Assembly (NCBI GenBank): GCA_965220315.1 | Contig: CBDCPP010000001.1 | Location: 1,054,001-1,118,000, forward strand | Reading direction: 5' to 3' | Origin: JAPOXK01 sp965220315 | Lineage (GTDB): Bacteria; Chloroflexota; Dehalococcoidia; Bin125 | Length of the DNA: 64,000 bases | In this document: piece by piece, positions 57,533 through 64,000 of the stretch | Layout: every line of letters starts with the position of its first letter | Numbering within the stretch: the stretch's first letter is position 1 | Position numbers and translations under genes: made by a program | Notes under the pieces: model-generated | What the model was told of the DNA's origin: nothing | What the model saw: the letters and a program-made list of their open reading frames with translations, nothing else | Database searches by the model: none

Positions 57533-58450
57533 TTAGCCGAGCCGCGGCCGCACCTCTTCCTTAAAGCGCTGCAAAGCCTCTAGACGTCCCTCGATCCCGC
57601 CGGGCGCGATTATGTCCACGACGATTTGCGCAACTCCTATCTCTTGGAGTTGCCCTATTTGCTCTACGATCTGCTCCGTCGATCCGAACAGCGAGCCATC
57701 CGCCCGTGGTCCGGATTCCGCTCCATAAACGAGCCACATACGATTGCTCAGCACGATCGTATCCGGGTCCCGTCCGGCTTCCTCGGCGTAGCGCCGCACG
57801 GAGACCCACTGCGTCCGCAGCGCCGCCGGTGAGGCGTAGGCTCCCTGGAATCCGTCGCCTCGGCGCGCCGCGCGTTTGTACCCGGCCTCGGACGCTCCAC
57901 CCATCCAAAGTGTGATGCGGCCGTTGACCGGCTTGGGGTTGAACCCGATCTTTTCAAACTCGTAGTAGGTGCCGTGGTATTCGGGCAGCTCTTCGGTTGA
58001 GAGCGCTTCCAGGATGTCGAGGTGCTCGTCGAGACGCGCCCCCCGATGGTCAAACGGCATTCCCAGCGCTGCAAACTCTTCCGGCATCCAGCCTGCCCCC
58101 GCACCCAGGATCAGGCGACCCTTGCTCAACTGATCCAGTGTGATCAACGCTTTTGTCGTCTGCACCGGCATCCGCCAGGGTAAGACTAGGACGGAGGTCC
58201 CCAAGCGCACCCTCTCGGTCTCTGCCGCTACGAAGCAGAGCGTGCCTAGTGGGTCCAGCCAGGGCAACTCCGGCGGTACAGGGAACGTGCCCCCCAATGG
58301 GTACTCCGTCTCGATCTTTTGGGGGATGGCGACGTGGTCGCTCACCCAAAGCGACTCGTATCCCAGAACTTCCGCTTGCCGAGCGACTTCAGTGATCGCC
58401 TCGGGCGTCGCACGCCAACCCAGTTGCGGCAGGTGAACGCCAAACTCCAT
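57533..58450 (-). CDS. LLM-class F420-dependent oxidoreductase
   Basis: 305 residues. MEFGVHLPQLGWRATPEAI, LWVSDHVAIP, LGTSVLVLPWRMPVQTTKAL, GRLILGAGAGWMPEEFAALG and WMGGASEAGYKRAARRGDGF follow the F420-binding subgroup of the luciferase-like family. It oxidises or reduces an unidentified organic substrate with F420. AGGAGG lies 6 nt before ATG. It is clearly related to, but not a recent copy of, the LLM protein at 27232-28206. Confidence 0.92.
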   Translation of the reverse strand: MEFGVHLPQLGWRATPEAITEVARQAEVLGYESLWVSDHVAIPQKIETEYPLGGTFPVPPELPWLDPLGTLCFVAAETERVRLGTSVLVLPWRMPVQTTKALITLDQLSKGRLILGAGAGWMPEEFAALGMPFDHRGARLDEHLDILEALSTEELPEYHGTYYEFEKIGFNPKPVNGRITLWMGGASEAGYKRAARRGDGFQGAYASPAALRTQWVSVRRYAEEAGRDPDTIVLSNRMWLVYGAESGPRADGSLFGSTEQIVEQIGQLQEIGVAQIVVDIIAPGGIEGRLEALQRFKEEVRPRLG

Positions 58451-58543
58451 CGCGGACCTCCTCTTGCCCCCGTGGAACCTCCGGCGCCCGCAACTCGCGG
58501 GAGTCTAGGCGCCGTATGGCTCCGGATGATTTACCCGAGCAGC

Positions 58544-59509
58544 CTATAGCTGCTCGATCAGCACATCGATCCGCCCCTCGGCCAAGGGAGCCAGCTTTTG
58601 GAAGCCAGCCTCCGATAGATCGACATGGGTGGACGGGAACCGGCCAGTGTCCTGCACCACCACCTCTAGCGTCCGATCTCCGTACCGTATCCGCAAGCGA
58701 GTCCCGCACTCCCATCCCGTAGCGGCGGCGATCATGGGGTCGAAACGGTCATACAGGCCCCCACAGGACATCACGTTGCCGTGCAACGACTGGTGGTAAT
58801 ACGTCGCCTGTCCTCTGACAAACCCAGGCTCGACGGGCGCTGAGGAGAGTCCCCGAAGCGGGTTCCAGTACAGCCCGCCCACCTCCAGGTCCAACCAGAG
58901 CACATCACCTTGGTGCAGGATCGCGAAGGCTTCTTCCGCCCTGATCCCAGGCAGGTAAGCGTGATAGCGCTGCTCAAGCGCGTTCCAGCGCAGAGCACGA
59001 GCTACCGGTGACTTCGCGGTCTCGCCTAGAAGATCCCCGACTGGCACCTCATTGCCGAGCCAACTCACCGAGGACCATCCCTGCGGCAGGATTAGGTCCG
59101 CCGGCAGCGCTTCCGGCCGTGGTGGCTGCTGCCAAGTGGCATCGCTCGTCATCAGAAGCCACAGCGCCACTCCTTGCGTCACTTGGTCGAGACTACTGCG
59201 CGGTAGCTGCGGTCGGTAGACTCGCCAGCTTTGCAAATCGCTCTCCCAGAGCCAGGCACCCTTGAGCGGCAGGCCGGAGAAGGCATCCACTGCCGGTGTG
59301 GGTCCGCCAAGCCACGGCACGGAATTCCAGCCACGCACTAGATTGAGCGATGGTCCTTGGGCCGCCACTCGCGTCAGCCCAGCGTCCGGCCCGAGGCCGG
59401 GCCGCAACCCGGCGCCGATCGCCGCCGCGCCAACAGCCGCGATCATTCCGCGCCGTAGTAGCGTCCTGCGACCAATCACTTCGGAGGCTCTGCGCTCAAA
59501 CCCGGACAC
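58544..59509 (-). CDS. Tat-exported protein with internal repeat and RlpA-like C-terminal barrel
   Basis: 321 residues. GRRTLLRRG plus a hydrophobic stretch ending AAIGAG form a twin-arginine signal. Two similar units follow (LVRGWNSVPWLGG ... and LPQGWSSVSWLGNEVPVGDL ...), each about 90 residues and ending in a LWL/LWLDLE strand. The C-terminal 95 residues are a double-psi barrel of the RlpA/3D type (GQATYYHQSLHG, TRLRIRYGDRTLEVVVQDTG, HVDLSEAGFQKLAP). The DTG Asp is present. Likely wall-associated. The GTG start overlaps the TAG stop of the upstream methyltransferase gene by one base, so they are translationally coupled. Confidence 0.8.
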   Translation of the reverse strand: MSGFERRASEVIGRRTLLRRGMIAAVGAAAIGAGLRPGLGPDAGLTRVAAQGPSLNLVRGWNSVPWLGGPTPAVDAFSGLPLKGAWLWESDLQSWRVYRPQLPRSSLDQVTQGVALWLLMTSDATWQQPPRPEALPADLILPQGWSSVSWLGNEVPVGDLLGETAKSPVARALRWNALEQRYHAYLPGIRAEEAFAILHQGDVLWLDLEVGGLYWNPLRGLSSAPVEPGFVRGQATYYHQSLHGNVMSCGGLYDRFDPMIAAATGWECGTRLRIRYGDRTLEVVVQDTGRFPSTHVDLSEAGFQKLAPLAEGRIDVLIEQL

Positions 59510-60564
59510 TACCGCCCCCGCTCCATGCGCTCCTGTGCTCCCAAGTAGAAGTACATGCCCACCGTCGCTGCCACAGCCACATTGAGACTATCAATTCGGC
59601 CCACTACCGGGATACTTACTTGCAGATCTGAAGCTTCGATAAAGTCCGGTGGGAGGCCGTCGCCTTCGTTGCCGACGACGATCAGAGGCTGCTGGGGCCA
59701 CTCTGCTTCGTACAGCGACTGCGCTGCGGGGCCCTGCTGCAGCGCCACGATCGCGTAACCTTCCGCTCGCGCCCGCTCAATGCAAGCCATCGGCGTTGGC
59801 AATAATTCCACTGGGATCCACCAGTCGCTCCCTTTCGTTGAGGGCCGGTAGTAGAAGTCACGTCCCACCACCCATACTGCCCGCGCGCCCGCAGCCTCTG
59901 CGCTGCGGATCAGCACGCCGAGGTTCACTCCATAGGAGAAGTTAAACGCCGCCACCGCGAACGTCCCCGTACGCTCCGGCATTGCTCCGTGCGGCGACGG
60001 GTGCAGCCCGAATGGCCGTCGCGCCGACTCCAACAGCGCCTCTTTTCGTGACACGTCAACTGATCGTGCTGCCCGTTCCTCGTTCACGGCCAGTGCCCGT
60101 GTTGCCCGCCGCGCCACGCCCGGGTCGGCGTCTTTAGCCAGTACGCGCAGCAAGGCCGTCCCTTCCACTCCTATGGCTCTCAGTACGCCGCAGGCTGCTT
60201 TCTTCCCTTCGCGTGACGCTTCGACTAGCCAAGGCTCCATTTGGCGTAACAGCTCGGCCGCTTCCAAGCGCGGCAACAGCGTCATCGCCCGGCGGCGCAA
60301 GCGTCGATTTTGCGACGTCAACGCCGGCAGCAACGCCCGCACGACTTCTGGGGCAGGAGCTCGCTGTAACGCGACCCGTGCCTCGCCTCGTGGATATGGG
60401 TGCTCCGCCTCCAGCGCCACTTCTAAGCAGCGATCCACCCACCCTTCGGCCCGCGCTTCCGCCAACGCGCGCAGCGATTGCCCTTGCGCGTAGGCAACCG
60501 CTTCGGCGGGAGCGAGCTGAGGGATCTCGTGCAGCGCACTCGGCTGATCGGTGCGTCGCGACAT
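59509..60564 (-). CDS. TrmH/SpoU-type RNA methyltransferase with N-terminal HEAT-like repeats
   Basis: 351 residues. The first about 180 form helical repeats of HEAT/armadillo character (RGEARVALQRAPAPEVVRALL, SQNRRLRRRAMTLLPRLEAA). The C-terminal about 160 carry the SPOUT knot: NLGVLIRSAEAAGA (motif 1), VVGNEGDGLP (motif 2) and IPVVGRIDSLNVAVAATV (motif 3). It should methylate 2'-OH of a tRNA or rRNA nucleotide using SAM. The fusion to HEAT repeats is unusual and may bind RNA or a partner. TAGGCT lies 8 nt before the ATG. Coupled to the RlpA-like gene. Confidence 0.87.
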   Translation of the reverse strand: MSRRTDQPSALHEIPQLAPAEAVAYAQGQSLRALAEARAEGWVDRCLEVALEAEHPYPRGEARVALQRAPAPEVVRALLPALTSQNRRLRRRAMTLLPRLEAAELLRQMEPWLVEASREGKKAACGVLRAIGVEGTALLRVLAKDADPGVARRATRALAVNEERAARSVDVSRKEALLESARRPFGLHPSPHGAMPERTGTFAVAAFNFSYGVNLGVLIRSAEAAGARAVWVVGRDFYYRPSTKGSDWWIPVELLPTPMACIERARAEGYAIVALQQGPAAQSLYEAEWPQQPLIVVGNEGDGLPPDFIEASDLQVSIPVVGRIDSLNVAVAATVGMYFYLGAQERMERGR

Positions 60565-60611
60565 GATCGACTAGCCTAGCGCTCGCCCATCTGCACGCCA
60601 GGGAGCACGCG

Positions 60612-61415
60612 ATGTCTTACGAGTTCATCACCTACGAGCACAGCGACCGCATCGTTACTATCACGATCAACCGGCCTGAGCGGCTCAACGCCGTTCACCC
60701 TCCTACCACAGACGAGCTGGTCGACGCTTGGGAGCGGTTTCGCAACGACGATGATGCCTGGATCGCGATCCTCACCGGTGCTGGGGATCGCGCCTTCAGC
60801 GCCGGTAACGATCTAAAGTACGCGGCTCAGGTCGGATCCAGCAAAGTCACTGCTGCGAGCTCCCCCCAGCCCGGCGGGCTCGGGGGACACACACGCGCTT
60901 TCACGTGCTGGAAACCGATCATCGCCGCTGTGAACGGATACGCCCTAGGTGGAGGCTTCGAGATGGCGCTCGCCTGCGACATCATCATTGCAGCGGATCG
61001 TGCCCGTTTCGGGCTGCCCGAACCTACCGTGGGGTTTATGGCCTCCTCGGGTGGAGCGCAGCGCCTCCCGCGTTCCATGCCCCTCAAGGTCGCGATGGGC
61101 TACATGCTGACGGCGCGGCAGATGAGTGCAGAGGAGGCGTTGCGCTGGGGGTTGGTCAACGAGGTGGTCCCCCATGCGGAACTCATGACGACTGCTCATC
61201 GCTGGGCAGAAGAGATCCTCCGCTGCGCTCCACTCTCCATCCGCGCCACGAAAGAAGCCGCCATACGCGGCTACGACATGCCGCTCATTCCCGCTATCGA
61301 GCACATCTACCACAACCAGCATCTGATGATGGGATCGGAGGACTTCGTTGAAGGTCCGCTAGCGTTCGCGGAAAAGCGAACTCCGCGCTGGACGGCTCGG
61401 CCGCGCGCAGAGTAA
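60612..61415 (+). CDS. Enoyl-CoA hydratase/isomerase family protein
   Basis: 267 residues. Oxyanion-hole segments AFSAGNDLKYA and NGYALGGGFEMALACDI are intact. The first catalytic Glu is present in FGLPEPTVGF; the position of the second (hydratase Glu164) is Gly in AMGYMLTA, so an isomerase or racemase-like crotonase is possible. GGGAG lies 6 nt before the ATG. Not in an operon. The protein is clearly distinct from the crotonase at 17601-18374. Confidence 0.9.
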   Translation: MSYEFITYEHSDRIVTITINRPERLNAVHPPTTDELVDAWERFRNDDDAWIAILTGAGDRAFSAGNDLKYAAQVGSSKVTAASSPQPGGLGGHTRAFTCWKPIIAAVNGYALGGGFEMALACDIIIAADRARFGLPEPTVGFMASSGGAQRLPRSMPLKVAMGYMLTARQMSAEEALRWGLVNEVVPHAELMTTAHRWAEEILRCAPLSIRATKEAAIRGYDMPLIPAIEHIYHNQHLMMGSEDFVEGPLAFAEKRTPRWTARPRAE

Positions 61416-61430
61416 GCCGAGGCGGGACGC

Positions 61431-62060
61431 TTAACTCGACTGGCCGTGTGAGTCGATCGTCATTTGGCGCTCCGAACTCAACGAGGCACAGAACATCCAT
61501 TGCCCATCCACGCAGTAGGTGACAGAACCACTGGGGACAGTCTCCCAGGTCAAGGATCGAGAATTGACCGTAGCGATGCCGCGCCAAGGGCCCGGCCGAG
61601 CCAGTGCTGCAGGGTTCCACTTCTCAAAGTAGCTGCGAAGCGACTCCAGATAGACGGCTCCGTTCTCGTCCCGCACGCCGCTGCCGCTCCCGGCATAGTC
61701 ACGGTAATGCTGTGGCGTCGCGATCTTGAGGTGCTCGGCGTTCGCCGGCGCGTACTTGCTTCGGGAGTATTTGACGATAGACGCGTCGTGGACTTGGAGA
61801 CCTTGCTGGCACAAGTCTACCCGGTGCACGAACACCAGGTACGACAGCGGTTTTGCTTCGATGAAACCAGACTCGGCGCGCATCTGGGTACAGTCAGTCT
61901 GTTCCCTCAACTCCGCAGGAATCGTGATACTTGCGTGCAGCCCCTGCTTGCGCAGGATGCTGAGGAAAGTGTCGGTGTCCACGGCGTGTTCTATCCACTC
62001 TCCAGCGACACCCTCATTCCTAGCCGGAACAAGGGCTAGTGTACGTACGGCTGGGGCCAT
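61431..62060 (-). CDS. Hypothetical protein, 209 aa
   Basis: No family recognised. The reading frame is long and has plausible composition, with Cys and aromatic residues toward the end (VTYCVDGQWMFCASL). The middle (LQVHDASIVKYSRSKYAPANAEHLK) is polar. It begins the poorly conserved right-hand region and may be accessory DNA. Start ATG 62060 is the most upstream; no ribosome-binding site stands out. Confidence 0.45.
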   Translation of the reverse strand: MAPAVRTLALVPARNEGVAGEWIEHAVDTDTFLSILRKQGLHASITIPAELREQTDCTQMRAESGFIEAKPLSYLVFVHRVDLCQQGLQVHDASIVKYSRSKYAPANAEHLKIATPQHYRDYAGSGSGVRDENGAVYLESLRSYFEKWNPAALARPGPWRGIATVNSRSLTWETVPSGSVTYCVDGQWMFCASLSSERQMTIDSHGQSS

Positions 62061-62131
62061 GACTGGTCAGGATGCGGAAGGGAAGACTGCTGCGAACGTT
62101 TGTTTCTTAGGTTTGGTGCGTTGCCCTTCTG

Positions 62132-62398
62132 TCAGCCATCGAACGTGTTCAGCAGATCCTCTATCACGCGCCTAGAACAGCCAGCGACCCTTTCACTCAT
62201 CTCAAATGCGGCTCTGTTGTGTGCTTCGACAAAGCTCTCCGGATAAATGCCAACGGCGCAGGAATCGAGCTTAGCTGACAGGGTGATAGCAACGTCCGGC
62301 GCTAGCGGAAGCCAACCTTCCCTTTGATCTCCATCAAGGATCGTGATGCCATGACTTCCCATCAGGAATCCTGCGCTCGGAAGTTCTGTCACTGCCAC
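62132..62398 (-). pseudogene. Fragment of a larger protein (DUF4238-like end?)
   Basis: About 88 residues: LMGSHGITILDGDQREGWLPLAPDVAITLSAKL then a helical end. The PLAPDVAITLS block resembles the C-terminal part of DUF4238 proteins (a Ser/Asn-rich strand followed by PLSP-type motif), but the N-terminal two thirds are missing. Tentative. Confidence 0.35.
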
Positions 62399-62460
62399 CC
62401 CAAGTCCGCAGCGTTTCTTGCGTATGTACTACCGCAAGAGACGCTGAATATAAACAGCCC

Positions 62461-62784
62461 CTAGTCTTCAAACGGAAGGTCGTCGGGCTCTTCGGGCTCC
62501 TCCTCGGATTCCTCGTTAGGACGGTACACCTCGGCCAAGTCCTCGATGGATCCACGGCCCCTGGTCCGGAATTCCTCTACGGAACCAGGGTATCGCTCGT
62601 CCACACGACGAAGAAGCTCACCAGCGCTTTTACGATCGTCCGGCGTAGCATCGAATTTACCCTCGCTCATGTCGATCACGAGATAGGCTGCGAAGAATAG
62701 CTCAGCATCGAAGTCGCCTTCGTGGTACTCCAGTTCTTTGCGGACCTTCGAGAGTATCTCTGTTCGGGGCCATGCCCTCGCCAC
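62461..62784 (-). CDS. Hypothetical acidic protein, about 107 aa
   Basis: The segment KVRKELEYHEGDFDAELFFAA through LAEVYRPNEESEEEPEEPDD looks like a real soluble, acidic protein. The GTG at 62784 is a guess; the frame stays open upstream to 63096, but that part is Arg/Ala-rich with no coding character. Function unknown. Confidence 0.35.
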   Translation of the reverse strand: MARAWPRTEILSKVRKELEYHEGDFDAELFFAAYLVIDMSEGKFDATPDDRKSAGELLRRVDERYPGSVEEFRTRGRGSIEDLAEVYRPNEESEEEPEEPDDLPFED

Positions 62785-63529
62785 CAGCGACGCGGGTCGA
62801 GACGCAGGCGGGCCCCGCAGCTTCAACGACGCCCCCTCGTGGTCCGGGGTCAAGCACGCCGCTGCGGATCGCCTGCGGGCGGGTAACGATCGCACTACTT
62901 CGCGTCTACTCCGCCCCCCGGGATCCAGTCGACGGGGAACATGCCGCGACGCGGTGTACGCCGCGTGCAACACGCGCGCTCGCAAGGCCGTCCACCCGAT
63001 CACCGCGACGCTGCGCTGGCTCCCCCGTCCCCGCACGCCCACACGGTCTACGGCGGCGGCCCCAGCTGCCAGCCCCCGCACGCCCGCCTGTGCCACTCGT
63101 ATTTCCGTTGCCTGAGCGGCTCAGCTACGAAGTCCCACGATTCCCGCCGGATTCCGTGTCACTGGACGTCGGTTCAGAGAGCCGCAGCGCGGCGCATTGC
63201 TGCCCGATGACAACATCATCGAGGGCACGTCTTGCGGTTTGCCCGCCTGTCCATTCCCCACTTCCAAGCAAAGGTTGCGCTGCGCCGACAGGCTCACCTT
63301 CGGACATGTCCCAGCAGTAGCTCAGGTCAGCTTGATCACCATTGGACGAACATCGATGGCACCGCACGCTCGTGCGAACTGGACTGCGTCCCGTCCTACG
63401 TGGCGATCCCATCCTGAGGCTTGGACCAGCTTCGGCGGCTTTCGAGTGACGCTAGTGCTCTTCCGTTAGCCAAGTTCAGTGCTGCGCCGCGCTGTCAGCC
63501 ATGAAGAGGCATGGCCATGGATGGGGGTG
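62785..63529. other. Region without a supported gene
   Basis: About 750 bp, GC-rich on the left. Several overlapping frames are open on both strands but none has family-like sequence. Likely intergenic or decayed accessory DNA. Confidence 0.45.
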
Positions 63530-64000
63530 TCAGGGCCGCTTCTGGCGTCTCTCTTCATGCGTCTCGAACAGGAAGGTCGCCAAGGCTGCGGATGCTCCGA
63601 CGGCGAGCCGCGCGTGTCGGGGCTGCAGGCCCGATGCCCCAGCTTCCGGTCCATGGCCGGTACCATAGAGTCCACGCAACTCCGCCAGCCCATTCCCTAC
63701 GGTCGCCAGATTGCTGAGTAACCGCTTGATGACACGCGATCCGCGTGATCCGTCAGGGATCCCTTCAGGGACTAGCTGGAGTTCCTGCAATACGGCCTTA
63801 CTGAGCGTCGACATGTCCGGTTGACCAGGCAGTGACGCTCCCCGGTCCATGAGAATCGTCTTGCAGCATGTCTCGACGAGCTCTTTCGCCGTACCGATTG
63901 CAAGGGCGGGATCCGTGTCTACAGACTGCGACATCCGTTCGATTTGCTTCTGCAGCACTACGGCGTTGAACTCCGAGGCGGTTTGAGAGAGCGCTGAAAG
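63530..64000 (-). CDS. Abortive-infection C-terminal (Abi_C) domain protein, cut by window edge
   Basis: The visible 156 residues are the C-terminal part; the frame is open to the edge. LAIGTAKELVETCCKTILMDRG, RLLSNLATVGNGLAELRGLYGTGHG and PRHARLAVGASAALATFLFETHEER match the Abi_C domain seen in abortive-infection and other anti-phage proteins. The N-terminal effector or sensor part would lie outside the window, so the system type cannot be named. Confidence 0.8.
   Translation of the reverse strand, partial: LSALSQTASEFNAVVLQKQIERMSQSVDTDPALAIGTAKELVETCCKTILMDRGASLPGQPDMSTLSKAVLQELQLVPEGIPDGSRGSRVIKRLLSNLATVGNGLAELRGLYGTGHGPEAGASGLQPRHARLAVGASAALATFLFETHEERRQKRP

Noticed and set aside
61431..62060. 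Opposite-strand frame 61464-62039
   Set aside because: Both strands are open here; the plus-strand translation has no better family match and weaker composition, so only the minus frame was kept at low confidence.
1..64000. CRISPR arrays, rRNA/tRNA genes and intact insertion sequences
   Set aside because: No regularly spaced repeats, no rRNA signature, no tRNA-like T-arm or cloverleaf, and no transposase reading frame were found by eye.

Overview
The window reads as high-GC chromosomal DNA from a free-living bacterium, most likely a Chloroflexota member (SAR202 / Dehalococcoidia-like). This is inferred from gene content, not from a marker gene: a DUF3090 protein, two F420-type LLM oxidoreductases, a GerW-like membrane protein, MacB-type ABC genes, several SDRs, acyl-CoA dehydrogenases and crotonases, and Tat/lipobox family-5 solute-binding proteins. 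No rRNA, tRNA, CRISPR array or intact insertion sequence was seen. Both edges cut a gene: an acyl-CoA dehydrogenase on the left and an Abi_C protein on the right.

Layout. 1-9 kb: partial acyl-CoA dehydrogenase, di-iron ferritin-like protein, gamma-glutamyltransferase, small zinc-ribbon proteins, an RlpA-like protein, a VOC protein, malic enzyme and an oligopeptide-type solute-binding lipoprotein. 9-16 kb: PAP2 phosphatase, GerW pair, AmmeMemoRadiSam radical SAM enzyme, then a minus-strand run of a PAP2_3 (Aur1-like) protein, a serine-palmitoyltransferase-like PLP enzyme, an extended SDR, a HAD phosphatase and an SRPBCC protein. That run looks like a sphingolipid cluster. 16-22 kb: GYD, LysM, a crotonase / MoaD-like / DAHP-synthase-like / zinc-ribbon run, DUF4870 and DUF3090. 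22.5-38 kb: a rhodanese with in-frame UGA, formate-THF ligase, a lipoprotein, an OB-fold/thiolase pair, an LLM oxidoreductase, acetyl-CoA synthetase, HtpX, an ALDH1L-type formyltransferase, an ABC exporter pair and three SDRs. 38-42 kb: a second solute-binding lipoprotein, NrtS and an acyl-CoA dehydrogenase. 42.3-51.0 kb: an accessory block holding an intact MMPL transporter followed by broken genes (GPP34-P450 fusion, Rieske oxygenase, RecQ fragment, FAD oxidoreductase). 51-61 kb: an AhpD-like protein with in-frame UGA, a hydrolase, a small membrane protein behind two LexA-type boxes, a Crp/Fnr regulator, a beta-lactamase-fold hydrolase, an HtrA protease, an LLM oxidoreductase, an RlpA-like/TrmH pair and a crotonase. 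61.4-64 kb: poorly conserved fragments leading to Abi_C.

Main results. (1) Two genes carry an in-frame UGA exactly at a redox-active cysteine, each followed at once by a 7-8 bp stem with a GGC loop, so both are likely selenoproteins. (2) A DAHP-synthase homologue has lost two of four metal ligands and most substrate ligands. (3) There is a candidate ceramide-type lipid cluster. (4) Two GAAC-N4-GTTC boxes sit on a promoter driving a 75-residue membrane protein, suggesting SOS control. (5) At least seven genes have TANNNT exactly 6 nt before the start codon and no Shine-Dalgarno site at normal spacing, suggesting common leaderless transcription. Metabolically the window points to acyl-CoA and acetate oxidation with folate one-carbon chemistry and F420/flavin-dependent oxidations.
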